Below are positions 32,232 through 40,413 of a DNA stretch of 64,000 nt, piece after piece. The notes under the pieces were generated by a model. It was not told the DNA's origin and did no database searches. It saw nothing but the letters and a program-made list of their open reading frames with translations. The translations under genes were made by a program, and so were the position numbers. This DNA is from Bradyrhizobium sp. ORS 285 (GTDB lineage: Bacteria; Pseudomonadota; Alphaproteobacteria; Rhizobiales; Xanthobacteraceae). Position 1 is the stretch's first letter. Every line of letters begins with the position of its first letter. The DNA lies in NCBI RefSeq assembly GCF_900176205.1, contig NZ_LT859959.1, positions 496,001-560,000 on the forward strand, read 5' to 3'.

Positions 32232-32264
32232 ATGACATGGATACGATGACATGGATGCGATGAC
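32232..32264 (+). repeat. Short tandem repeat across the yejF start
   Basis: CGATGACATGGATA and CGATGACATGGATG stand in tandem, followed by a partial third CGATGACCC. The repeat creates several ATG codons just upstream of and within the 5' end of the ATPase gene. Confidence 0.85.
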
Positions 32265-33888
32265 CCAGCCGCTTCTTTCGGTCAGCGATCTCTCGGTGGC
32301 CTTCCATCAGGGTGGCCGCGCGTCGACCGCGGTCGACCACGTCTCCTTCGACATCAAGCGCGGCGAATGTGTTGCCCTCGTCGGCGAGTCCGGCTCCGGC
32401 AAATCCGTCAGCGCGCTCTCGGTGCTGAAGCTGTTGCCCTATCCGGTGGCCTCGCATCCCTCGGGCAGCATCCGCTTCAAGGGCCGCGATCTCCTGCCCC
32501 TGTCCGAAGGCGAGATGCGCGAGATCCGCGGCAGCGACATCTCGATCATCTTCCAGGAGCCGATGACCTCGCTCAATCCGCTGCACACGATAGAGCGGCA
32601 GATCAGCGAAATCCTGCAACTGCACCAGCCGATCTCGAACAGCGCTGCGCGCAAGCGCGTGCTCGAGCTGCTGACGCAGGTCGGCATTCCCGAGCCGGAG
32701 ACGCGGCTCGGCAGCTATCCGCATCAGCTCTCGGGCGGCCAGCGCCAGCGCGTGATGATCGCGATGGCGCTCGCCAACGAGCCGGATTTGCTGATCGCCG
32801 ACGAGCCGACCACCGCGCTCGACGTCACCGTGCAGGCGCAGATCCTGGCGCTGCTCGCCGACATCCGCGCGCGGCTCGGCATGAGCCTGCTGTTCATCAC
32901 CCATGATCTCGGCATCGTCCGCCGCATCGCCGATCGCGTCTGCGTCATGAACGGCGGCAAGATCGTCGAGCAAGGGCCGGTGGAGCAGGTCTTCACCGCA
33001 CCGTCGCATCCCTACACCAAGGCGTTGCTCGCCGCCGAGCCGAAGCCGGACCCGGCGCCGCCGCGGCCCGATCAGCCTGTGGTGATGCAGGCGAAGGACC
33101 TGAAGGTCTGGTTTCCGATCAAGCGCGGCCTGTTCCGCTCCACCGTCGGCCACATCAAGGCCGTCGACGGCGTCAGCGTCGCCGTGCGCAAGGGCGAGAC
33201 GCTCGGCGTGGTCGGCGAATCCGGCTCCGGCAAGACGACGCTCGGCCTAGCGCTGCTGCGCCTGATCTCCTCGGACGGACCGATCGTGTTTCTCGGCAAG
33301 GAGATCCAGGGGCTGAGCTTCAAGGACGTCCGCCCGTTCCGCCGGGACATGCAGATCGTCTTCCAGGACCCATTCGGCGCGCTCAGCCCGCGCATGTCGG
33401 TCGGCGACATCATCGCCGAGGGCCTGATGGTGCATCAGCCGGATTTGTCCGAGGACGGGCGCGAGGCCAAGGTCGTGAAGGCTCTGAAAGACGTCGGCCT
33501 CGATCCCGCGACCCGCTTCCGCTACCCGCACGAATTCTCCGGCGGCCAGCGCCAGCGCATCTCGGTCGCCCGCGCCGTCGTGCTGGAGCCGTCCTTCGTC
33601 GTGCTGGACGAGCCGACCTCGGCGCTCGACATGCTGTTCCAGTCGCAGATGGTCGAGCTGCTGCGCGAGCTACAGCGCAAGCGCGAGCTGACCTACATGT
33701 TCATCTCCCACGACCTCCGCGTCGTGGCGGCGCTGGCGAGCCATCTGATCGTGATGCGTCACGGCAAGGTGGTCGAGGAGGGGCCGGCGGCGCAATTGTT
33801 CAAGGCGCCGAAGACGGACTACACGCGGGCGCTGTTCGCCGCGGCGTTCCGGAACGAGACGGCTGGGAATGGAACAGCCGCGACCTGA
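32251..33888 (+). CDS. yejF: Dual-domain ABC transporter ATPase, YejF type
   Basis: This 545-residue protein contains two complete ATPase modules, as in YejF. The first has Walker A GESGSGKS at residues 45-52, signature LSGGQRQR and Walker [13 protein letters not shown]; the second has GESGSGKTT at about 322-330, FSGGQRQR and [12 protein letters not shown], followed by an oligopeptide-type C-terminal stretch. It energises the YejBE permease. The start is at one of two close ATGs (32251 or 32260) inside a tandem repeat; an SD sequence is not obvious. Confidence 0.92.
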   Translation: MDAMTQPLLSVSDLSVAFHQGGRASTAVDHVSFDIKRGECVALVGESGSGKSVSALSVLKLLPYPVASHPSGSIRFKGRDLLPLSEGEMREIRGSDISIIFQEPMTSLNPLHTIERQISEILQLHQPISNSAARKRVLELLTQVGIPEPETRLGSYPHQLSGGQRQRVMIAMALANEPDLLIADEPTTALDVTVQAQILALLADIRARLGMSLLFITHDLGIVRRIADRVCVMNGGKIVEQGPVEQVFTAPSHPYTKALLAAEPKPDPAPPRPDQPVVMQAKDLKVWFPIKRGLFRSTVGHIKAVDGVSVAVRKGETLGVVGESGSGKTTLGLALLRLISSDGPIVFLGKEIQGLSFKDVRPFRRDMQIVFQDPFGALSPRMSVGDIIAEGLMVHQPDLSEDGREAKVVKALKDVGLDPATRFRYPHEFSGGQRQRISVARAVVLEPSFVVLDEPTSALDMLFQSQMVELLRELQRKRELTYMFISHDLRVVAALASHLIVMRHGKVVEEGPAAQLFKAPKTDYTRALFAAAFRNETAGNGTAAT

Positions 33889-34222
33889 CCGTTGGATGGC
33901 CTGAGGGAAGCTGTGGCAGTCGAACTCGACCTTTTCCTTCGTTGAAGGGCAGGGTGGTTCGGCGCGGCGGCGCGGCACGGAAGACAGCGAGTATCCGCTC
34001 TGCAGCAACCGCTCGCTCGAATTCGCCACATCGCGGTGCCCGCGGCGCGACGCCCAGGTCCGTGAGCCCGCCATCCGGACGACTATCCATTTCGTCCAAA
34101 GATAGATTGATTTATAAATTTCTAGTAACGGTTGTGTGGCATGGACTCGATCTGATCACCAGCGACGCTTGGGCGCGCGCCTAGAACGCTTCCATTACAT
34201 GGAGCGTCCAGCGAGGCGGGGC
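33889..34222. other. Intergenic region between yejF and the HTH gene
   Basis: No gene is supported in these 334 bp. The segment about 34093-34135 is AT-rich (ATAGATTGATTTATAAATTTCTAG) and is the most likely promoter for the HTH gene. Base composition drops here from the flanking operon, in keeping with the start of an accessory region. Confidence 0.5.
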
Positions 34223-34540
34223 ATGAGCTCACGAGGCGCTAGAATAAAGCTGGCTCTGGAGGCGCGGGCGGTCCGTAAGCAACATGCGTTAGCAAGCGCG
34301 CTGGGGGTTCACGAGAGCGCCATTACACGATGGAAAGAGGATGGCGCCATGTCTCTGGACAATGCAGTCGCCCTATGCCGGGAGCTGGATCTGTCGGCCG
34401 ATTGGTTGTTGCTTGGAATTGGTCATATGGATCAGCACAGAGAGCGCGACGAAATAGAACCTGTCTATACAGAGCTGTTCGATATCCTCTCTCCGGGCGC
34501 CGCCGCAGCCCTCATGAAATTCATCAAGCTAATCGCGTGA
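34223..34540 (+). CDS. Helix-turn-helix (XRE/phage-repressor-like) transcriptional regulator
   Basis: This protein of about 105 residues has one lambda-repressor-like HTH at residues 9-65 (IKLALEARAVRKQHALASALGVHESAITRWKED, then MSLDNAVALCRELDLSADWLLLGIG). A short acidic C-terminal part follows. The ATG at 34223 is preferred; one at 34199 would add eight residues. It is at the edge of a less GC-rich accessory patch and precedes the RhiA-like gene by about 200 bp. Whether it controls that gene, or is a prophage remnant, is unknown. Confidence 0.75.
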   Translation: MSSRGARIKLALEARAVRKQHALASALGVHESAITRWKEDGAMSLDNAVALCRELDLSADWLLLGIGHMDQHRERDEIEPVYTELFDILSPGAAAALMKFIKLIA

Positions 34541-34742
34541 TGGCAGAGCTGGCCTCCGGGCGCCTGCGTCGCTTCGCCGCTGGAATGCCGCCGAGCGGCT
34601 TCTTGCGCGGGGCACAAGGGCTTGCGGTCGGCAAAAGTGGAATCAGGTGCCTTCCGAGAAAATGCACGCTTAGATTGTGGTTGCCTGGCCGATGCCGGGA
34701 GCAGAGCGGCAATATTGCCGGATGCGATCGATGGAGATCAAC

Positions 34743-35705
34743 ATGCCCCTCTATAAGTTGTGGTTGCGGTCCGCGGTGAAGCCTTATGATTGGGAGGACA
34801 GAACGACATGCACTGGCGGAGACGACCTTCCAACCAAGGTCGGTGAACAGGCGGCGGTGCTCACATTTTCCAAGGGAGAAGCGCTGAGCAATTCGACCTA
34901 TCGGATTACGAATAACGGCGGGAGCAAGGTCTTCGGGCTGTATTCCTGCGTTACCGGCGCGCAAGGCACGGGCAGTTTCAACTACGTCGGTCCATCGGAC
35001 ACGGCGGAGGTCGCGGAGGCCTCAACGGCCGCAACTCTCGTGACGAATACATCATATTTCATCGACTTGCAGAACAGCACGCCCGACACCTGGACCATGA
35101 GCGTCTATCAGACGCTGCCGTCGTCGCCGGGCCTGAAGAGCCTTTCTTGGAAGCAGACGACCGTCCCGAAGAACGGCGAATCCGGCGTCCAGTGGAATAT
35201 CAATTATCTGGTCGGAGTCGCCAACTACAAGCAGAGCGGTGGAAAAGGCGTTTACAAGGCCTCTCAAAAGCTCGGTACCAGCCTGGGGCAGAAATGGGCC
35301 TGTCGCTTCGAGGACGGCGCCCAGCAATTGTTCGAGGATGGCGGCACCAGTGCCGGACAAGTCCTGATCCAAAATCAATCGGGTGACTTCGCGAACCTCG
35401 GGATCGGCATGGATGGGGATCTGGCGCTGGTGCAGTCCGACGTCTACTCCGGGAACAACGCGCAATTCGAGGTGACTCCGACATATTGGGTTGCGCTGTA
35501 CAAGGACGTCGTACAAGGCGAGGTGATCTCCGGCAACCAGGTGCATGGCCCGATCAAGGTCGTCTTTCCGAGCGGTGTCACGCAGCTGACCTTCGAAGCC
35601 TACATCGATGGGAAGCAATTCGTGTTCAAGGAGCAGGGTGGGACGGCTCTGGTTGCTCCGGTCGAGCAGGTGGAGCGGCGGCTGCGCATGCTCAGCGCAG
35701 CCTGA
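34743..35705 (+). CDS. RhiA-like protein of unknown function
   Basis: This 320-residue soluble-looking protein has no signal peptide or membrane segment. The ATG at 34743 follows GGAGATCAAC. Two parts are visible: residues about 1-110 (a Gly/Thr/Ser-rich beta-type domain) and about 115-320, with TWTMSVYQTLPSSPGL, KNGESGVQW, NQSGDFANLGIGMDGD and TPTYWVALYKDVVQGEVISGNQVHGP. The second part resembles, from memory, Rhizobium leguminosarum RhiA, a quorum-regulated rhizosphere-expressed protein of unknown biochemistry. I cannot verify the match by search. No rhiB or rhiC neighbour is present. Less biased codon use than the neighbours suggests acquisition. Confidence 0.6.
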   Translation: MPLYKLWLRSAVKPYDWEDRTTCTGGDDLPTKVGEQAAVLTFSKGEALSNSTYRITNNGGSKVFGLYSCVTGAQGTGSFNYVGPSDTAEVAEASTAATLVTNTSYFIDLQNSTPDTWTMSVYQTLPSSPGLKSLSWKQTTVPKNGESGVQWNINYLVGVANYKQSGGKGVYKASQKLGTSLGQKWACRFEDGAQQLFEDGGTSAGQVLIQNQSGDFANLGIGMDGDLALVQSDVYSGNNAQFEVTPTYWVALYKDVVQGEVISGNQVHGPIKVVFPSGVTQLTFEAYIDGKQFVFKEQGGTALVAPVEQVERRLRMLSAA

Positions 35706-35731
35706 ACCGTCAATACGGCGGCGCAGACAAG

Positions 35732-35754
35732 CCCCGCTGGCTCAGCCAGCGGGG
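35732..35754. terminator. Possible terminator hairpin after the RhiA-like gene
   Basis: CCCCGCTGG, a five-base loop and CCAGCGGGG form a perfect 9-bp stem 26 bp after the stop codon. No T-run follows, so intrinsic termination is uncertain; it may instead protect the 3' end. Confidence 0.5.
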
Positions 35755-36190
35755 TGAAGCGCGTCGTCTGTGTGTTGCTTCTCTATTGATGCCTCAGTGC
35801 GACGGCTGACCGCCGGCCGTCGGTCACGCTGATAGCCGCCGGATCGTATGCACCTCGTGACAAGCCACAGTCAGGGCGGGACCGACAAGATTTTTGTCGA
35901 GTCCCAGAACGAACAAGCGACTGAAGTTTGCTGTCGGCCAAAGCTGTCATCAGCGGCCCTGACTGTACACGCCTAGCGATTGGTCAGTCTGAGAAATCAC
36001 GGGTGCGCCTTGCCTGACCGAATCTCGGCGGCGACGCTGTCAAATATGTTCTCCAGGAGTTCGACGATGGGCCGAGGTGGCGTTCTGATGAGCGTGCGCC
36101 TGGACCGGGGTCGACTGTTGGGGTGATCTCCGGGTCGAAGGCAACTGTTTCGACAAACGTGGCAAGCCTCGTTCGGTCGTGCGCGGCGAG
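35755..36190. other. Gene-free stretch after the RhiA-like gene
   Basis: No convincing coding signal is present. CGACAAGATTTTTGTCG near 35885 is a small hairpin. Open frames on both strands overlap here but show low-complexity, Arg-rich translations typical of frame shadows. Confidence 0.5.
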
Positions 36191-36630
36191 GTGATTTGCC
36201 CGACGGGCCGGATCTCCGGAAACCTGTCCAGCCCTCGCGCGAAAAATTTCCCTGTTTCTTATTTTCGGAATTCGTGCATACTGCGCCCGTCCTGCCTGCG
36301 AGAGGGGCGTACGCGTCGTCACGGACGTCGGTGCGGGATGCGGTGGCCGCGATGATGCTGCGTGTGCAGATGCGCACGGACGAACGGCATCAGGCGGGCG
36401 GCGAAGTCGTGTGGTCCTGGCGCCCCGATGCTGGCGTCAAGGTTGCGGGTCGATGAGTCCGCGGCCGACAGGGGCAAAACAGCCGGTCCCTGGGGAGAGC
36501 ACGTATAAGACGCAGCCCATCGCGCAGGGAAGGCCGGATGTTCGGCCCGTACCTGTGGTGACTACCGCGTGCTTTCTTGCACGCAACCACGGGTGCGCTC
36601 GGCACCCGGCCTTCCCTGCGCCCTCTCATG
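36190..36630. repeat. Large intergenic repeat with nested perfect stems
   Basis: The core is a perfect 16-bp inverted repeat, GCGCAGGGAAGGCCGG at 36522-36537 with its complement at 36606-36621. Inside it, GTGGT (36555) pairs with ACCAC (36586) and GCGTGC-TTTCTT-GCACGC closes the tip at 36567-36584, so a three-tier hairpin is possible. The upstream part (GTGATTTGCCCGACGGG, GGGGCGTACGCGTCGTCACGG) I recall as recurring together with this core in Bradyrhizobium genomes; its left limit here is approximate. No protein is supported. Confidence 0.65.
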
Positions 36631-36745
36631 TTAGAGGGCGGATGAATGTCGCAGAGCTCGGGCCGGTGAGGCCGCGAGAGTGCGGACGCTCGTGTTCATG
36701 CTGTTTGAGAGGTATATCGGACCTTTGCGCTGCTCTCTCTCTCCG

Positions 36746-36821
36746 CGTCATTGCGAGCGCAGCGAAGCAATCCAGGGTGGTGTGCGGGACTCTGGATTGC
36801 TTCGCTGCGCTCGCAATGACG
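36746..36821. repeat. Palindromic repeat, family B copy 2
   Basis: A 76-bp imperfect inverted repeat, CGTCATTGCGAGCGCAGCG...CGCTGCGCTCGCAATGACG, around AATCCAGGGTGGTGTGCGGGACTCTGGATT. It differs from the copy at 37044-37119 at only one visible base in the right arm. Confidence 0.9.
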
Positions 36822-36853
36822 AGAAATGAGCTGTGTCTCGTCCCGTTCAGAGG

Positions 36854-36995
36854 CGTAGGGTGGGCAAAGGCGCTCGCTCGGTGGTGGCTCCGGCCTCGCC
36901 TGTCGCGCGCCGTGCCCACCGCTGCAACAGCGCGCGCATCTGCGACGGTGGGCACGTCACGATCGCGTCGCGATCGCGCCTTTGCCCACCCTACG
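36854..36995. repeat. Nested palindrome, family C (GTAGGGTGGGCAAAGGCGC)
   Basis: Perfect 20-bp inverted ends, CGTAGGGTGGGCAAAGGCGC at 36854-36873 and its complement at 36976-36995, enclose a second perfect 10-bp dyad CGTGCCCACC (36911-36920) / GGTGGGCACG (36947-36956). The two dyads share a GGTGGGCA core. The 142-bp unit sits exactly between the two family B copies. Confidence 0.9.
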
Positions 36996-37043
36996 ACCTC
37001 ATGCTGTTTGATAGGTGTATCGGACTCTGCCCCGCTCTCTCCG

Positions 37044-37119
37044 CGTCATTGCGAGCGCAGCGAAGCAATCCAGGGTGGTGTGCGGGACTCTGGATTGCTT
37101 CGCTACGCTCGCAATGACG
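37044..37119. repeat. Palindromic repeat, family B copy 3
   Basis: This 76-bp unit is nearly identical to 36746-36821. The similarity extends leftward (TCATGCTGTTTGA-AGGT-TATCGGA at 37000 and 36696), so a segment of about 120 bp has been duplicated. Confidence 0.9.
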
Positions 37120-37179
37120 GAGGAGGGAGCTTGCGCCTCCCAATCTCATCGAGAGGACGCGTCAGCGCGATGAGGCGAG

Positions 37180-38019
37180 TCAGCTCAGCCGCTTGATCGC
37201 GAGCACCTCGCTGCCGCTCGCCTTGATACGTGCGATTGCCGCCTTGATCGGCTCGATCTGCGTGGCCATGTGAAACGCGTTGGCGTGCACGATCGTGGCG
37301 GCATCGCTGATGATGGCGACGTGGCCCTTCCAGAAGATGAGGTCGCCGCGACGCGGCTGCTCAGCCTCAGCAAGCACCCGTCCAAGCGACGCCAGCTGCA
37401 TGTCGCTGTCGCGCGGGCATTCCACGCCCGTGGCATTCATCGATACCTGCACCAGCCCGGAGCAGTCGATGCCGAGGCTGCTCTTGCCGCCCCACAGATA
37501 GGGCGTGCCGACGAAGCGCTCGGCAACCGCGACGTAGTCCGGCTCGACATGGTCGAGGCCTGCGACGTGCTGCTTCGGCACGAACCAGCCTTCGGCCGTC
37601 ACGACGAAGCTCGGCTCCTCGCGGATCACCGCGATGGTCGATCCCATCAGCACTGTCTCAATCGGTGGCAGCTTGATCGACGGCCCGTGGAACGCGAAGC
37701 TGCGTAGCGCGCTGATCCTGTGCGTCGGCGCCGCAACAGGCGCGGCGAGCGCGGCGTCCGGCAGCCAGCCGACATAGCCGTCCCGTTCGAGCTGGCCCCA
37801 GGCCCAGCCCTCGCCGTTGCGATCATAGATCGTGACGCGTTCGCCCTTCAGCGCCTGTGTCGCCAGCTCCCCGCCGGACTGCGGCTGCTGGCGCAGTGGT
37901 GCAATCGGATCGACAACCACACGCGCCTCACCGTCGACGAAGCGCGCGGCCGTCACCTGCCCCTGGAGATGCTTCGCCGCGATATCGCCGCGGGCCGGCG
38001 TGAGCCGCGGATCAGCCAT
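37180..38019 (-). CDS. NlpC/P60 family peptidase with SH3-like domain
   Basis: This 279-residue protein has an N-terminal bacterial SH3 region (about 30-150, including DPIAPLRQQPQSGGELATQALKGERV) and a C-terminal NlpC/P60 domain with nucleophile Cys186 in GIDCSGLVQ, His233 in KGHVAIIS and the GTPYLWGGKS motif before it. Such enzymes cut gamma-D-Glu to diamino-acid bonds in cell-wall peptides. No signal peptide is visible, so a cytoplasmic muropeptide-recycling role (YkfC-like) is plausible. Its start overlaps the aminopeptidase stop by eight bases, suggesting the two act in sequence on peptides. Confidence 0.88.
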   Translation of the reverse strand: MADPRLTPARGDIAAKHLQGQVTAARFVDGEARVVVDPIAPLRQQPQSGGELATQALKGERVTIYDRNGEGWAWGQLERDGYVGWLPDAALAAPVAAPTHRISALRSFAFHGPSIKLPPIETVLMGSTIAVIREEPSFVVTAEGWFVPKQHVAGLDHVEPDYVAVAERFVGTPYLWGGKSSLGIDCSGLVQVSMNATGVECPRDSDMQLASLGRVLAEAEQPRRGDLIFWKGHVAIISDAATIVHANAFHMATQIEPIKAAIARIKASGSEVLAIKRLS

Positions 38020-39394
38020 AGCGCTCGCTCAGGAGCTTGTAGAGCGCACGCGCCGCCTGGCACTCGCCGCCTTCGGGGCGGCCGGGCTTGGCCGACGGCG
38101 TCCAGGCGAAGATGTCGAGATGCAGCCATGTCGTCGTCGGCTCGACGAAGCGCTGCAGGAACAGCGCGCAGGTGATGGAGCCGGCGAAGCCGCCTGACGG
38201 AGCGTTGTTGATGGTCGCGACCTTGGAGTCGAGCCAGGCGTCATACGGCGCCCACAGCGGCATCCGCCACAGCGGATCGTTCTCGGCCGCGGCGCAGCGC
38301 GCGACATCGGCGGCGAGCGCCTCGTCATTGGTGTAGAACGGCGGCAGCTCGGGCCCGAGCGCGACGCGCGCCGCGCCGGTCAGCGTGCCCATGTCGATCA
38401 AGAGATCCGGCTTGTCCTCGCAGGCCAGCGCCAGCGCATCGGCCAGGATCAGACGGCCCTCGGCATCGGTGTTGCCGATCTCGACCGTGAGGCCCTTGCG
38501 TGAGGGAAACACGTCCATCGGCCGGAAGGCGTTGCCGGCGACGGCGTTCTCGACCGCGGGGATCAGCACGCGCAGCTGCAGCTTGAGCTTCGCATCCATG
38601 ATCATCTGCGCCAGCGCCAGCACATTGGCGGCGCCGCCCATGTCCTTTTTCATCAGTAGCATGCTGCTGGACGGCTTGAGGTCGAGCCCGCCGGTGTCGA
38701 AGCAGACGCCCTTGCCGACCAGCGTGACCTTGGGATGCGAGGCATCGCCCCAATTGAGCTCGATCAGGCGCGGCGCCCGCGTCGAGGCGCGGCCGACGGC
38801 GTGGACGAGCGGGTAGTTGTGTTGAAGAAGGTCGTCGCCGACGATGCTGCTGAAACGCGCGCCGAAACGCTCGGCGACCTGCTTCGCGGCGGCCTCGAGC
38901 TCCTCCGGCCCCATGTCGTTGGACGGCGTGTTGACGAGATCGCGCGCCAAGGTCACGGCCTCGGCGAGGCGGTCGAGCTCGGCAGCATCGACGCCCTCGG
39001 GCGGCACGAGGCGAACGTCAGGCGTCTCGGGCTTGCGGTAGCGGCCGAAGCGATAGCTGCCGAGCGCGAACGCAAGCGCGGCAAGGCGGGCGTCATGAGG
39101 GGAGTTGGCGAAGCGGTAAGTCCCGGCGGGCAGCAGGCCGGGCAGGGTGCCGGGGCGGAAGAGATCGCGGTGCTTGGCGTCGGCCTCCTCGATTCCGAAC
39201 AGCACCTGCGCGATCCGCCCGTCCGCTCCGGGAAGGATCAGGCAACTGCCGGGCTTGGCCGCGTAGGCATTGGCCTCGGCGAAGGTGCGGGCCTCCGGAG
39301 ACAGGCTCTCCTTGATGCCCGGCCAGCTCGACTTCGTCACGAAGCTGATGGGAACCGCGGAAGGTGCGGACGAGGTCTCGAAGATCGACGGCAT
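38012..39394 (-). CDS. M17 family leucyl aminopeptidase (PepA/PepB-like)
   Basis: This 460-residue protein belongs to peptidase family M17: the catalytic domain has LVGKGVCFDTGGLDLK (metal-binding Lys and Asp), DMGGAANVLALAQ, and the diagnostic NTDAEGRL motif at about residues 307-314, then DMGTLTGAARVALG. It removes N-terminal residues from peptides using two metal ions. It is the first gene of a two-gene unit with the NlpC/P60 peptidase, which overlaps it by eight bases. Its N-terminal half is divergent from E. coli PepA, so no symbol is given. Confidence 0.9.
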   Translation of the reverse strand: MPSIFETSSAPSAVPISFVTKSSWPGIKESLSPEARTFAEANAYAAKPGSCLILPGADGRIAQVLFGIEEADAKHRDLFRPGTLPGLLPAGTYRFANSPHDARLAALAFALGSYRFGRYRKPETPDVRLVPPEGVDAAELDRLAEAVTLARDLVNTPSNDMGPEELEAAAKQVAERFGARFSSIVGDDLLQHNYPLVHAVGRASTRAPRLIELNWGDASHPKVTLVGKGVCFDTGGLDLKPSSSMLLMKKDMGGAANVLALAQMIMDAKLKLQLRVLIPAVENAVAGNAFRPMDVFPSRKGLTVEIGNTDAEGRLILADALALACEDKPDLLIDMGTLTGAARVALGPELPPFYTNDEALAADVARCAAAENDPLWRMPLWAPYDAWLDSKVATINNAPSGGFAGSITCALFLQRFVEPTTTWLHLDIFAWTPSAKPGRPEGGECQAARALYKLLSERYG

Positions 39395-39524
39395 GCCTAA
39401 TCGTTCCCTAAAGAGGACGCGCTTGGCGAACAGACTTCGCAGAGTTCGGCGGCGGCTGCAATCTCGCCGGCCGCATCGCCCGCAAACCGACGCAGACCAG
39501 CCATCTCTGCCCGCATTCCCGCCA

Positions 39525-39545
39525 TTAACCGGCTGTTAGCGTTAA
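39525..39545. promoter_or_regulatory. Possible CtrA-like site upstream of tadD
   Basis: TTAA-CCGGCTG-TTAG at 39525-39539 matches the CtrA consensus TTAA-N7-TTAA except for the last base, and a further TTAA stands at 39542. CtrA controls pilus genes in Caulobacter. The site is 50-70 bp upstream of the tadD start. Confidence 0.45.
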
Positions 39546-39594
39546 CAGTTTATTGCTGGCGCGTTCATTTCGCACGTCCTCGAGTCCAGTGACA

Positions 39595-40407
39595 ATGCGT
39601 CAGCAGCCTGCCATCAGCCGCATCCTCGCGTCGGTCGCCTTCGCCGCGCTTCTCGCCGCCGGCCTCGGCGGTTGTCAGACCGTGTCAGACGTCACGGGCT
39701 CGCTGGGCAGCCGTGCCGAGCCGCCGCCCGCGACGCCGCAGCGCGCGGTCGAGGTCTATGGCGAGCGCTATCGCGCCAATCCGAAGGATGCGGCGATGGC
39801 GGTGGCTTACGGCCAGGCGCTGCGCAATAACGGCCAGCGCGAGCAGGCGGTGGCGGTGCTGGAGCAGGCCACGCTCGCCAGTCCCGGCAACAAGACCGTG
39901 CTCGCGGCCTATGGCCGGGCGCTCGCCGACAACGGCAATTTCAAGCTGGCCTTCGACGTGCTGTCGCGCGCGCACTCGCCCGACAATCCCGACTGGAAGC
40001 TGCTGTCGGTGCAGGGCACCGCGCTGGACCAGATGGGCCGCCACGACGAGGCGCGGCGCTATTACGAGAGCGCTCTGAAGATCGTCCCCGGCGAGCCGTC
40101 GGTGCTGTCCAATCTCGGCCTGTCCTACATGCTGACGCGCGATCTGCCAAACGCCGAGCAGGCGCTGCGTCAGGCCTACGGCTCGCAGCGGGCGGATGCT
40201 CGCGTGCGGCAGAACCTCGCGCTGGTGGTCGGCCTGCAGGGCCGCTTCGCCGAGGCCGAGCAGATCGCGCGCGCGGACCTGCCGCCGGATGAGGCCGCCG
40301 CGAACGTGGCCTATCTGAAGCAGATGATCCAGGGCCAGCGCGAAGGCCAGGGCAAGGGCAAGACGCGGAACGCCGCGCCGATGGCTTCGCTCAGCCAGCC
40401 GGACTGA
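39595..40407 (+). CDS. tadD: Tad pilus TPR lipoprotein TadD
   Basis: This 270-residue protein has a lipoprotein signal with the acylated cysteine at residue 27 (AAGLGGC) and about four tetratricopeptide units (for example AVAYGQALRNNGQREQAVAVLEQA and ALDQMGRHDEARRYYESALK). The ATG at 39595 places the signal at the N-terminus; an upstream ATG at 39553 would add 14 residues. TadD assists secretion of Tad pili, likely by helping the secretin. It is transcribed opposite to the rest of the tad genes, which lie to the right across an amidase gene. Confidence 0.85.
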   Translation: MRQQPAISRILASVAFAALLAAGLGGCQTVSDVTGSLGSRAEPPPATPQRAVEVYGERYRANPKDAAMAVAYGQALRNNGQREQAVAVLEQATLASPGNKTVLAAYGRALADNGNFKLAFDVLSRAHSPDNPDWKLLSVQGTALDQMGRHDEARRYYESALKIVPGEPSVLSNLGLSYMLTRDLPNAEQALRQAYGSQRADARVRQNLALVVGLQGRFAEAEQIARADLPPDEAAANVAYLKQMIQGQREGQGKGKTRNAAPMASLSQPD

Positions 40408-40413
40408 CGCTCC

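Noticed and set aside
35997..36456. Several overlapping frames of 80-126 codons in the gene-free stretch
   Set aside because: They run through a dispersed repeat; I recall similar spurious calls in related genomes, and there is no coding bias.
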